The translations under genes were made by a program, and so were the position numbers. Shown here one piece after another: positions 54,252 through 62,838 of a stretch of DNA of 64,000 nt (positions are counted from its first letter, which is position 1; every line of letters begins with the position of its first letter). The stretch is taken from NCBI GenBank assembly GCA_050633785.1, contig JBOEHE010000006.1, positions 8,033 through 72,032 of the forward strand, read 5' to 3'. The notes under the pieces were generated by a model that was not told the origin of the DNA, searched no databases, and saw only the letters and a program-made list of their open reading frames with translations. The stretch comes from CALKZN01 sp050633785 (GTDB lineage Bacteria; Pseudomonadota; Gammaproteobacteria; Arenicellales; Arenicellaceae).

Positions 54252-54308
54252 CTAGGGCCTGTTCACACTAANNTCTCGGCTTAAAAATTTAGTGTGAACA
54301 GGCCCTAG
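54252..54308. repeat. 20-bp perfect inverted repeats flanking an assembly gap
   Basis: CTAGGGCCTGTTCACACTAA (54252-54271) is the exact reverse complement of 54289-54308. Between them are two N and a short sequence TCTCGGCTTAAAAA that has no partner on the left side. This looks like two ends of a longer palindromic or mobile element whose interior was lost in assembly. The right arm contains the stop codon of the patatin gene. An intact transcription-terminator hairpin is an alternative. Confidence 0.7.
54272..54273. other. Assembly gap (NN)
   Basis: Two undetermined bases inside the inverted repeat. The true length of the missing sequence cannot be known from the window. Confidence 0.95.
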
Positions 54309-55447
54309 TCTTTGATGCTGAGGAATTGGTGTATTTCTTCTTTGCGGCGCATGGCATCCGTATAGCCCAATTTGATAAGTTTGGAGCAAAACGGTTTGTT
54401 AAACATCAGATAGCTGGTGAGTCTGCGGCTGTTACCTTTGTGCATGCCTAAGAACTTCAGGCCAAGTCGAAATGGCCGTGGGAAGGTATCAAATAGATTG
54501 TGAGCAATTTCAGCGATATCTACAGAGGGTGAAATGATCAGATGTTCAATATGTTTGAATTTTTTATTTCTATTGGGAATATCTGAGTTTAGGTTGTTAA
54601 TCCTCTCGAGTCTTTCTATATCTGCATCCATACTGTTGAGAAACAGAGTGTCCATAATAAAGCCGCTGATTTGTGATATGGATGGAAATTCATTCTCCGC
54701 TTTTGGTTTCTTTGCGCTGCGTTGACGTACACCAATAACCAGAATTTTGTCTGCTCCTAAATGCAGTGCCGGGCTGATAGGGGTGTTTTGACGCATAGAG
54801 CCGTCGCCAAAGTATTCACCATTCAGTTTAACAGGGGGGAATATTACTGGTATTGCGGACGATGCCATCAACGTATCAATAGTGATCTTGTGTTGCGAAC
54901 CGGAACGAAACGCCCGGTGCCATTCTGGAATGTCATTGTTTGACTGAAAAAAAGATACAGATTGCCCACTTGAGTAGCTGCTGGCATTCACGCAGACAGC
55001 ATCCAGCGTGCCTTGATCTATTGCTCTTTGAATGTCATCAAAATCTATCTTTTCTTCGAGTAGATGTCTTAATGGAGTGTTGTCCAATAAAGAATTAGGT
55101 GGTTCACCTCCAAGCGAACCAGGCATAAAAGTAGAAATTAACCAGCGAAACATGCTTTTCAACAGGGTTCTGGCATCAGATCTGAAAACCTGTTTGAGTT
55201 CAAAATTTGACCAGACTTGAACAATTCTGCGTACTCCTTCGCAGAAACTTCCTGTGTTAGCTGCCAGTGCGATGGCATTGATTGAGCCAGCGGATGTTCC
55301 AGAAATAATTTTGAAAGGGGTGTGGCTATCTTCAGGGTGAAGTTCTGCGATAGCTTTGAGTACCCCAACCTGGTAAGCAGCTCTGGCACCACCACCGCCA
55401 AGGATTAAACCAATTTTGGGTGGTGGTTTTGAAGTGAAAAAAACCAT
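54305..55447 (-). CDS. Patatin-like phospholipase (RssA type)
   Basis: A 380-residue acyl hydrolase. The oxyanion loop GLILGGGGARAAYQVGVL is near the N-terminus, the nucleophile Ser in GTSAGSINA, and the catalytic Asp in YFGDGSMRQ, the Ser-Asp dyad of patatins. There is no signal peptide, so it is likely cytosolic or membrane-associated. The last codons fall in the inverted repeat at 54289-54308, so the natural C-terminus may be altered. Upstream lies rhlB on the same strand. Confidence 0.9.
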   Translation of the reverse strand: MVFFTSKPPPKIGLILGGGGARAAYQVGVLKAIAELHPEDSHTPFKIISGTSAGSINAIALAANTGSFCEGVRRIVQVWSNFELKQVFRSDARTLLKSMFRWLISTFMPGSLGGEPPNSLLDNTPLRHLLEEKIDFDDIQRAIDQGTLDAVCVNASSYSSGQSVSFFQSNNDIPEWHRAFRSGSQHKITIDTLMASSAIPVIFPPVKLNGEYFGDGSMRQNTPISPALHLGADKILVIGVRQRSAKKPKAENEFPSISQISGFIMDTLFLNSMDADIERLERINNLNSDIPNRNKKFKHIEHLIISPSVDIAEIAHNLFDTFPRPFRLGLKFLGMHKGNSRRLTSYLMFNKPFCSKLIKLGYTDAMRRKEEIHQFLSIKD

Positions 55448-55471
55448 AATAAGGAATTGTTGTTGTTTATA

Positions 55472-57040
55472 TTAGCCGATAGCGGGAATTTCTCGAGATG
55501 ATGTTCGTCGCTTGATTAACATATTAGACCGTTCTTGTGGTGTTGTTATTTCATCAGGGGCATTTTCCTGGTGATGTGGCTTTCTGGATTTTTGGGGCCT
55601 CTCAGTTCTTGCTGACTTTTTGGGTTCACCGCGACGACCGGCGGTTTTTTTCTTGCTGATTTTCTTTTTGCTGGTTTTCTTAGCAACAGGTTTGGGTTCA
55701 ACCGCTTCAGTGAACAGGATGTCGGTATAATCATTCTCAATGGATATTTTGTGACCGATATACTGTTCGATATCCATCATGTTTATGCCATAGGTTTCAC
55801 AAATCAAACTGATAGCTTTGCCACTGGCACCAGCACGCGCAGTTCGCCCAATCCTGTGTACATAGTCTTCAGCATCCTGGGGCAGGTCGAAGTTGATAAC
55901 TGCATCGACAGCGTCAATATGCAAACCTCGGGCAGCAACATCGGTTGCGACGAGGATTTTTATATCGCCCGCTTTAAACTTTTTGAGCAGGCTTTCGCGT
56001 TTGCGTTGTGGAACATCACCAGATAACAGACCGCTTAAGAAGCCATTGGCTTCCAGCCAGCGCTGAATGGTCTCTCCCTGGTGTTTTGTGTTGATAAAAA
56101 CGACAGCCTTTTCTTCTTGTTGTTTTTTCAGAAGGCCCATCAGTAGCGCAATTTTTTCGCTATTAGCCGGCATATAGCCTATTTGTTCGACTTTGTCCGC
56201 AGTAATGGTTTCTGATTCAACTTTGACCTCCTCCGGAGAACTCATATGTACATAGGCAAGTTCTTTGACACGTTCTGATAAGGTTGCAGAAAATAGCAGG
56301 TTTAAGCGTTGATCGGGCTCGGGCATACGGTTGAGTAGATATCGAATATCCTTGATGAACCCCATATCGAACATGCGATCTGCTTCATCCAGAACCAGGA
56401 CGTTGATATTTTTCAGGTCAAATACTTTTTGTTTGAAGTAATCAATAATTCGTCCAGGTGTGCCAATTAGAATGTCAGCTCCTGAGGTTAAATTCTTTCG
56501 CTGTTTTTCATAGTCTGTGCCACCATAGGCCAAAGCAATTTTATAGGATAAATTCTTGTTCAGAGGTTTTGCATCTTCATAAATTTGGATAGCTAACTCT
56601 CGTGTTGGAGCAATCATGATGGCTCGCAGTGCAACTTTGTCCGATTTATTGTGCTTTTTTTCTACACTCTTTGCTGAGTCTTTCGTATTCTTGCTTTCGT
56701 TGCTTTCGTTGCTTTCGTTGCTTTCGTTGCTTTCGTTGCTTTCGTTGCTTTCGCTATTTTCGCTATTTTCGCTATTTTCGCTATTTTCGCTATTTTCGCT
56801 ATTTTTTGCGGCAGCATCAGCATCAATTAAGGTTTGTAAGGTGGCTACTAGAAACGCAGCTGTCTTACCTGTGCCAGTCTGTGCCTGGCCGGTAACATCT
56901 TTCTTTTGTAAGGCGATTGGCAGAGTTAAAGCTTGAATAGGAGTACAAAATTCGAAGCCTGCCTCTTGAATTCCTTGAAGAAGATCCTTAGATAAAGGTA
57001 ATTCTGAGAATTTAGTATCGCTTAAATGTTTTTCCGACAT
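55472..57040 (-). CDS. rhlB: DEAD-box RNA helicase, RhlB-like, with repeat-encoded insertion
   Basis: ATP-dependent RNA helicase, 522 residues from ATG 57040. Motifs: Q-motif FEFCTPIQ, I AQTGTGKT, Ia PTRELA, II VLDEADRM, III SATLSER, V TDVAARGLHI, VI HRIGRTAR; then a Lys/Arg-rich tail. Between motifs I and Ia there is a ~60-residue polar insertion starting with NSE and NES tripeptide repeats that come from 9-bp DNA repeats (56693-56800). rhlB divergent from trxA-rho is the classic gammaproteobacterial arrangement. RhlB normally works with the RNA degradosome. Confidence 0.92.
   Translation of the reverse strand: MSEKHLSDTKFSELPLSKDLLQGIQEAGFEFCTPIQALTLPIALQKKDVTGQAQTGTGKTAAFLVATLQTLIDADAAAKNSENSENSENSENSENSESNESNESNESNESNESNESKNTKDSAKSVEKKHNKSDKVALRAIMIAPTRELAIQIYEDAKPLNKNLSYKIALAYGGTDYEKQRKNLTSGADILIGTPGRIIDYFKQKVFDLKNINVLVLDEADRMFDMGFIKDIRYLLNRMPEPDQRLNLLFSATLSERVKELAYVHMSSPEEVKVESETITADKVEQIGYMPANSEKIALLMGLLKKQQEEKAVVFINTKHQGETIQRWLEANGFLSGLLSGDVPQRKRESLLKKFKAGDIKILVATDVAARGLHIDAVDAVINFDLPQDAEDYVHRIGRTARAGASGKAISLICETYGINMMDIEQYIGHKISIENDYTDILFTEAVEPKPVAKKTSKKKISKKKTAGRRGEPKKSARTERPQKSRKPHHQENAPDEITTPQERSNMLIKRRTSSREIPAIG
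56693..56800. repeat. 9-bp tandem repeat array inside rhlB
   Basis: Twelve contiguous 9-bp units on the plus strand: six GCTTTCGTT, one transitional GCTTTCGCT, then five ATTTTCGCT. In the rhlB frame they encode Ser-Asn-Glu and Asn-Ser-Glu repeats. Unit gain or loss would keep the reading frame. Confidence 0.97.
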
Positions 57041-57201
57041 AATAGTTTGTATTGGGGTCACAGACCCTGGCAAATTTAAGTTGATCCAGATTATACTATC
57101 AAATTACTATTTAAGCTGTTTATAAACGCTTTTACCGATATTAATTTCTCACATAGCGTGATTAATCACTATTAAACAATCTATTTCAAGAGTAAGTTCC
57201 T

Positions 57202-57528
57202 ATGTCGAATACTACATTAAAAATCACTGACAGCAGTTTTGAAGCTGATGTTATTAACTCTGATACTCCCGTTCTGGTTGATTATTGGGCGGAATGGTGC
57301 GGTCCGTGCAAAATGATCGGCCCCATTCTTGAAGAGCTGGCAGAGCAATACGGTGATAAAGTAAAAATTGCCAAGTTGAATATTGACGAAAATCAGGCGA
57401 CTCCGCCTAAATATGGCATTCGTGGTATTCCAACATTGATGCTATTTAAAAACGGCGAAGTTGCTGGCACAAAAGTAGGTGCTTTATCTAAATCTCAACT
57501 GGCGTCATTTATTGACGAGAACCTTTAG
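57202..57528 (+). CDS. trxA: Thioredoxin 1
   Basis: General cytoplasmic disulfide reductase of 108 residues. Active site WCGPC with Cys33 and Cys36, DYWAEWCGPCKM, the cis-Pro in GIRGIPTLMLF, and the usual C-terminus. It is divergent from rhlB and upstream of rho, as in E. coli. Confidence 0.97.
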   Translation: MSNTTLKITDSSFEADVINSDTPVLVDYWAEWCGPCKMIGPILEELAEQYGDKVKIAKLNIDENQATPPKYGIRGIPTLMLFKNGEVAGTKVGALSKSQLASFIDENL

Positions 57529-57904
57529 GGACTGTTTGTTTTTTAAGCAAATCCGTCTTTTTTAAGAGACAAGGAAAAATGAAACTTATGACATGATGTT
57601 GCTGTGGTGCTAGACGCCACGGTAGCTTCGTGTTATCGTCATATTTTGCCGAGTGCATAGAATGCTTCTGGCACTATCTGGATCAAATCAAACTTTCCAT
57701 TAACCCAATTAAAAAATCCCTTTTTCGGCCTATTGGATACTATTTACTTTCTATTATGTTTCTATAACATTTTGATTGTGCTTCTTACCGTTAATAATGT
57801 ATCGATGTGAAAAGCGAGCAGCGATAAATAATCAATAATGAGATGAAACATTCTGGTATTTTTACCCGCCGAATTATATTGTTCAAACACTTCCTCTAAC
57901 CACC
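57529..57904 (+). promoter_or_regulatory. rho leader region
   Basis: A 376-nt non-coding stretch between trxA and rho. It includes a small stem around 57601-57626 (GTGGTG pairing with CGCCAC) and a minimal open frame ATG AAA CTT ATG ACA TGA at 57579 behind AAGGA. Long rho leaders carry Rho-dependent autoregulation in enterobacteria; nothing here proves it. There is no good Shine-Dalgarno directly before the rho ATG. Confidence 0.4.
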
Positions 57905-59167
57905 ATGTCTATATCACTATCTGAACTAAAGAAAAAAACTCCTACCGAACTATCTGAAATCGCCAAAAGCCTGGAGCTTGATGGTTTGGGGAGGATGCGC
58001 AAGCAGGATCAAATTTTCACTATTTTGAAGGCCTATGCTAAGCGCAATGAAGATATTGAAGGCGAAGGCGTTGTTGAAATTTTACAGGATGGGTTTGGTT
58101 TTTTACGCTCATCTGACAGTTCTTATCTGGCGGGTACGGATGATATTTATGTTTCTCCCAGTCAGATCAGGCGTTTCAACTTACGCACTGGGGACACGGT
58201 GTGTGGTCTGATCAGACCACCGAAAGAGTCAGAGCGATATTTTGCGCTATTAAAGGTCAGTACAATCAATGGACAAGCTCCTGAAGATGCCAAGAATAAA
58301 ATTCTTTTCGAAAATCTGACGCCATTGCATCCAAATGAGCGCTTCAAGATGGAAGTGGATGATCCAACTGTTAAGGATCGCTCCGCACGTATAATCGATT
58401 TGGTTGCCCCCATTGGGAAGGGGCAACGCTCCTTGATTGTTGCGCCACCACGGACTGGTAAAACCGTCCTTTTGCAAAATATCGCACAGTCGATCTCGGT
58501 AAATCACCCGGAGTGCTATTTGATCGTATTGCTGATTGATGAACGTCCCGAGGAAGTTACGGACATGAAGCGGTCGGTGAAAGGCGAAGTTGTGTCTTCG
58601 ACGTTTGATGAGCCAGCGACCCGGCACGTTGCGGTTTCTGAAATGGTGATCGAAAAAGCCAAACGGCTGGTCGAACATAAGCGCGATGTTGTGATCCTAC
58701 TTGATTCCATCACACGACTTGGCCGTGCCTTCAACACTGTGGTGCCTTCATCTGGTAAGGTTCTCACAGGGGGTGTCGATGCGAACGCGCTGCAACGGCC
58801 AAAACGCTTCTTTGGGGCCGCTCGCAACATCGAAGAAGGCGGGTCTCTGACAATTATTTCTACCGCGCTGATTGATACGGGTTCGCGTATGGATGAGGTG
58901 ATCTTTGAGGAATTCAAAGGCACAGGGAACTCGGAATTGGTGCTGGATCGTAAAGTGTCCGATAAACGGATTTTCCCGGCGATCGATATTCTGAAGTCCG
59001 GAACACGCAAAGAAGAGCTGCTTGTCGATCCGAAAGACCTCCAAAAGACTTATGTTTTGCGACGAATCTTGAACCCAATGGGCACGACGGACGCAATTGA
59101 GTTCCTGATTTCTAAACTCAAACAAACGAAGTCCAATGAAGAATTCTTTGATTCAATGAACACCTAA
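57905..59167 (+). CDS. rho: Transcription termination factor Rho, chimeric open frame
   Basis: RNA-dependent hexameric helicase that ends transcripts. The 420 residues cover the N-terminal domain (ELSEIAKSLELDGLGRMRKQD), cold-shock-like RNA-binding domain (GFGFLRSSDSSYLAGTDDIYVSPSQIRRF) and the ATPase with P-loop PPRTGKT. Up to about residue 148 it follows gammaproteobacterial Rho (NKILFENLTPLHPNERFKME). From about VDDPTVKDRSARIIDLV onward it follows alphaproteobacterial Rho and ends EFFDSMNT, the Rhodobacterales ending. Upstream neighbours are gamma, downstream neighbours alpha. The frame is intact, but it probably never existed in one cell. Confidence 0.9.
   Translation: MSISLSELKKKTPTELSEIAKSLELDGLGRMRKQDQIFTILKAYAKRNEDIEGEGVVEILQDGFGFLRSSDSSYLAGTDDIYVSPSQIRRFNLRTGDTVCGLIRPPKESERYFALLKVSTINGQAPEDAKNKILFENLTPLHPNERFKMEVDDPTVKDRSARIIDLVAPIGKGQRSLIVAPPRTGKTVLLQNIAQSISVNHPECYLIVLLIDERPEEVTDMKRSVKGEVVSSTFDEPATRHVAVSEMVIEKAKRLVEHKRDVVILLDSITRLGRAFNTVVPSSGKVLTGGVDANALQRPKRFFGAARNIEEGGSLTIISTALIDTGSRMDEVIFEEFKGTGNSELVLDRKVSDKRIFPAIDILKSGTRKEELLVDPKDLQKTYVLRRILNPMGTTDAIEFLISKLKQTKSNEEFFDSMNT
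58320..58370. other. Inferred chimera junction between gamma- and alphaproteobacterial sequence
   Basis: Protein affinity, codon use and gene order all change at this point inside rho. Before it the order is rhlB/trxA-rho (gamma). After it the order is rho-mnmE-mnmG-rsmG-parA-parB (Rhodobacterales). The exact base is not resolvable because rho is highly conserved here. Confidence 0.8.
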
Positions 59168-59192
59168 CTCCCAGTTATGATTGGGTGACACC

Positions 59193-60479
59193 ATGGACTC
59201 GATTTTTGCTCTTGCGACAGCGCGTGGAAAATCAGGCGTCGCGATTATTCGTGTCTCAGGTGATGATGCTTTTGATATAGGGAAGCAACTGGCGGGTGTC
59301 CTGCCAGCTCCCAGATCAAGCGCGTTGAGATATCTGCGAAGATCAGATGGGACTGTTTTGGATCAGGCGCTCGGTTTGGTTTTCGAACGGGCGCATAGTT
59401 TCACCGGCGAAGATGTCGTCGAGTTCCATGTTCACGGCTCAACAGCGGTTGCGAGTGCTGTTTTGGCTGAATTAGAGACGATTTCTGGGTGCCGGCTGGC
59501 TGAACCGGGTGAGTTTACGAGGCGTGCTCTTGAAAATGAACAGTTGGATTTGGCGCAGGTCGAAGGGCTGGCTGACCTGATTGATGCAGATACAGAGGCT
59601 CAACGTGTTCAGGCTTTGCGGGTTTTGTCGGGTGGTATTGGCGAAAAGGCTCGCGCTTGGCGGCAAGATTTAACCCGCGCTTTGGCGCTTCTGGAAGCGA
59701 CGATTGATTTCGTGGATGACGCTGTTCCTGTTGACGTGTCACCGGAAGTTATGGCGCTTTTGAACGAAGTCCAGAAATCCGTGTCTCGCGAGTTTGAAGG
59801 GTCTTTCGTCGCTGAGCGGATCAGAAACGGATTTGAGGTGGCGATTGTTGGTCCTCCGAATGCCGGAAAATCCACATTGCTGAACGCGATTGCCGGGCGC
59901 GCCGCTGCCATTACATCGTCCGTAGCAGGGACTACGCGCGATGTGATTGAGGTGAATATGGATTTGGCTGGTTTGCCTGTAACTTTATTGGATACTGCTG
60001 GCGTTCGCGAAACCGCCGACGAAGTAGAGCGGCTGGGTGTTGATTTGGCCAAGTCGCGCGCTGATGCAGCGGATTTGCGTGTTTTTCTGTTGTCAAGAGA
60101 GGGTGAGGCACCTGTGTTTGCGCCCGAGAAGGACGATATTGTCGTGGTGGGCAAAGGTGATCTTCAGGCGGGAAGTCAGCGCGTTTCGGGGAAGACGGGT
60201 CTTGGGGTGAGCGAGTTGCTGGCCCAGGTCACAGAGAATTTGGAAAGTCGTGCTCAGGTTGCTGGTGTGGTGATGCGCGAACGGCATAGATTGGCGCTTG
60301 GGCACGCAGTCCAGGGTTTGGAAAACGCTCGAATCGAGTTAGAGCATGGATCAAGCCGTACAGAGCTTTGTGCCGAGGAGTTGCGGGTTGCGTTGAGGGC
60401 TTTGGATATGTTGGTGGGGCGTGTTGACGTTGAAAATGTGCTTGATGAGATTTTTGCGAGTTTTTGCCTTGGTAAATAG
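59193..60479 (+). CDS. mnmE: tRNA modification GTPase MnmE (alphaproteobacterial)
   Basis: Works with MnmG to install the cmnm5 group on U34 of some tRNAs. 428 residues from ATG 59193. N-terminal folate-binding domain (IFALATARGKSGVAIIRVSG; GEFTRRALENEQLDL), G domain with P-loop GPPNAGKST, TTRD, DTAGVRET, and the C-terminal FASFCLGK with the conserved Cys. The NKxD motif is degenerate (VGKGDL), which I believe also occurs in relatives of this clade. Codons are richer in G/C than in the first 58 kb. Confidence 0.93.
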   Translation: MDSIFALATARGKSGVAIIRVSGDDAFDIGKQLAGVLPAPRSSALRYLRRSDGTVLDQALGLVFERAHSFTGEDVVEFHVHGSTAVASAVLAELETISGCRLAEPGEFTRRALENEQLDLAQVEGLADLIDADTEAQRVQALRVLSGGIGEKARAWRQDLTRALALLEATIDFVDDAVPVDVSPEVMALLNEVQKSVSREFEGSFVAERIRNGFEVAIVGPPNAGKSTLLNAIAGRAAAITSSVAGTTRDVIEVNMDLAGLPVTLLDTAGVRETADEVERLGVDLAKSRADAADLRVFLLSREGEAPVFAPEKDDIVVVGKGDLQAGSQRVSGKTGLGVSELLAQVTENLESRAQVAGVVMRERHRLALGHAVQGLENARIELEHGSSRTELCAEELRVALRALDMLVGRVDVENVLDEIFASFCLGK

Positions 60480-60497
60480 GCGTTCAGTTCGAGAGGA

Positions 60498-62218
60498 GTG
60501 TTTCACGTGAAACATCCGGATTTTGATGTAGTGGTTGTCGGTGGCGGGCACGCGGGCGTTGAGGCAGCGTCCGCTGCTGCGAGGTCGGGCGCATCCACCG
60601 CTTTGGTAACGCTGCGCAAAACGGATTTGGGCGTTATGTCCTGTAATCCAGCGATTGGTGGTCTTGGAAAAGGACATTTGGTCCGTGAGATTGATGCGCT
60701 AGGTGGGTTAATGGGCTTAGCAGCTGATTTGGCTGGGATCCAATTTCGGTTGCTCAACCGTTCAAAAGGCCCAGCTGTCCAAGGCCCGCGCGCTCAGGCC
60801 GATCGGGCTTTGTATAAGGCAGCAACACAAAAGCTTATCGCTGAAATTCCGGGCCTGACAGTGATTGAGGCGGAAGTGACCGGGCTTTTGTCGGACGAGG
60901 TTGCCGTTCAAGGCGTGACTCTACGCGACGGTGCCGAAATCCATGCGAAGTCAGTTATTCTGACAACCGGAACTTTCCTTCGAGGCGTGATTCATATCGG
61001 GAACAAGCAAATTCCCGCAGGGCGCATGGGTGATAGCGCTTCCATACGCCTTGCGGAACAGATGGACGTCCTAGGAGTATCGTTTGGTCGACTGAAAACT
61101 GGGACGCCACCGCGTCTTGACGGAAACACCATCGCATGGGCTGAACTAGAGGACCAAAAGGGCGACGACATCCCAGAAATGTTTTCGTTCATGAACCATC
61201 AGCCGGTTGCAAAACAGGTCTCTTGTGGAATCACGACAACCAACGAACGTACTCACGAGATCATTCGTGAAAATTTGGATCGTTCGGCTATGTATGGAGG
61301 TCACATTGACGGGGTCGGACCGCGCTATTGCCCGTCCATTGAGGATAAAGTTGTCCGTTTCGCGGAAAAATCCTCGCATCAGGTGTTTCTNNNNGCGCTT
61401 TGACAGGCACTCTTGAGATGAGATCTCTCTCTGGTTTGTTCTTGGCGGGACAGATTAATGGCACCACTGGTTACGAGGAAGCTGGTGCGCAAGGCCTTGT
61501 CGCGGGTTTGAACGCTGCGGCGAGAAGCTCTGACACAGAAGTCGATCGTTTTACACGGTCCAATTCCTATATTGGTGTGATGCTCGATGATTTGACAACG
61601 CGTGGTGTATCTGAGCCTTACAGGATGTTCACATCCCGCGCCGAATTCCGCCTTTCCTTGCGCGCGGATAACGCGGATCAACGGCTTACGCCTTTGGCGA
61701 TCGACCTTGGAATCGTTGGCGAAACGCGGCAAGGATGCTTTGAAAGCAAGATGGAGAAGTTGAATCATGCTCGGAGCGTGCTGGAGGAAACGACATACAC
61801 GCCTCAACAGGTGAATGCGTCGAATGTTCGCGTGCGCGAAGACGGTTCCCGGAGAACTGGGTACGATCTATTGAGTATTCCCGGCATGACTTTTGATGAG
61901 CTGCTGGTGGTGGATCCGTCACTATCCTGCGTGGATGAGGGTGTCCGTTCACAAGTCGAGAAAGACGCGCTGTATGCGAAATACCTTGATCGTCAAGTTA
62001 AAGATATCCAAGCGCTGCGTCGTGATGAGGATGTCTCGATCCCGAGTGGTTTCGCTTATGGTGAGTTGAATGGTCTCACGAACGAGCTGACCTCAAAATT
62101 GATTCACGCGCAGCCTGAGACGATTGGGCAGGCGGGGCGGATCGAGGGAATTACGCCCGCTGCGTTGATGCTCATCCTAGCGAAGGTACGCCAAGGCGCG
62201 CGGAGAAAATCAGCATGA
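60498..62218 (+). CDS. mnmG: tRNA uridine-5-carboxymethylaminomethyl synthesis enzyme MnmG, broken by an assembly gap
   Basis: FAD enzyme partner of MnmE. The left part shows the FAD motif GGGHAGVEAASAAA, SCNPAIGGLGKGHLVREID and RLKTGTPPRLD; the right part shows GLFLAGQINGTTGYEEAGAQG, MFTSRAEFRL and the C-terminal helical domain. An NNNN gap at 61391-61394 lies after SSHQVF; the frame changes across it, and by comparison with E. coli about 60 residues are missing. The start may be GTG 60498 (giving MFHVKH) or, better spaced from AGAGGA, GTG 60507. A parS site overlaps the start. Confidence 0.9.
60499..60514. promoter_or_regulatory. parS centromere site 1
   Basis: TGTTTCACGTGAAACA, a perfect 16-bp match to the canonical chromosomal parS palindrome bound by ParB. 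It lies over the mnmG start codon, about 3.1 kb upstream of parB. Confidence 0.93.
61391..61394. other. Assembly gap (NNNN) inside mnmG
   Basis: Four undetermined bases. The flanking protein segments are about 60 residues apart in MnmG homologues, so the real gap is near 180 nt rather than 4. Confidence 0.93.
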
Positions 62219-62838
62219 CTGGCCGGGATGCGTTCCGAGACTCATTGGATGTTTCACGTGAAACAATGGAACGGTTGGACGCCTACGCGGAGCTGATCAA
62301 AAAGTGGAATAAGACCATCAATTTGGTTTCTGGCTCGTCCATAGACCATCTTTGGTCACGCCACTTCTTAGACTCTGCACAACTTTTTTCTCATGCACCC
62401 GCTGATGCAACGATATGGGCCGATATGGGCACGGGAGGCGGGTTTCCTGGCGCGGTTGTGGCGATACTTGCTCATGAGTCCATGCCGAACCTCAAGGTTT
62501 CTTGCATCGAAAGCGATTTACGGAAGGCGAGCTTCCTTCAAACAGTCGCGCGACAAACAGGAATCAAGCTCAACGTCTTCTCCCGCAGGATTGAAGAGGT
62601 GCCGCCGCTCGCCGCAGGCGTAGTGTCCGCGCGCGCACTTACTTCCCTCTCCAACCTTCTCGGATACGCTGAAAGGCATAAATCAAAAGATGGAATTTGC
62701 TTGTTTCTGAAGGGAGCGGGGGCCGATAAAGAGATTTCCGAAGCGCGAGACGCTTGGAAGTTTGATTGCGAGAGAATCGAGAGTATGACTGACCCAGACG
62801 CCAGAATTTTGAAAGTTGGAGAGTTCTCACGTGCCTGA
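62215..62838 (+). CDS. rsmG: 16S rRNA m7G527 methyltransferase RsmG (alphaproteobacterial)
   Basis: Methylates G527 of 16S rRNA using S-adenosylmethionine. 207 residues: N-terminal LIKKWNKTINLVSGSSIDHLW, RHFLDSAQL, SAM-binding DMGTGGGFPGAVVAI, ESDLRKASFLQ, and SARALTSLSNLL. Its start overlaps the mnmG stop (ATGA). Residues 12-16 (VSRET) are encoded by a parS site. Confidence 0.94.
   Translation: MTGRDAFRDSLDVSRETMERLDAYAELIKKWNKTINLVSGSSIDHLWSRHFLDSAQLFSHAPADATIWADMGTGGGFPGAVVAILAHESMPNLKVSCIESDLRKASFLQTVARQTGIKLNVFSRRIEEVPPLAAGVVSARALTSLSNLLGYAERHKSKDGICLFLKGAGADKEISEARDAWKFDCERIESMTDPDARILKVGEFSRA
62250..62265. promoter_or_regulatory. parS centromere site 2
   Basis: A second perfect TGTTTCACGTGAAACA, within codons 12-17 of rsmG, 1.4 kb upstream of parB. 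Confidence 0.93.

Noticed and set aside
56693..56800. Possible CRISPR-like array
   Set aside because: Units are 9 bp, contiguous, without spacers, and in frame within a helicase gene.
56616..56936. Long plus-strand open frame with LSLLSLLS repeats opposite rhlB
   Set aside because: It is the reverse-strand translation of the 9-bp repeat array; there is no ribosome site and no recognisable protein.
57905..59167. Natural horizontal transfer of a whole alphaproteobacterial parAB region into a gammaproteobacterium
   Set aside because: The join lies within a conserved gene, and the right part carries a full origin-proximal core-gene order; with N gaps present, a misassembly is simpler. Kept as a check in the findings.
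61391..61403. Two separate genes replacing mnmG
   Set aside because: Both parts match consecutive regions of one protein and the break coincides with the N gap.
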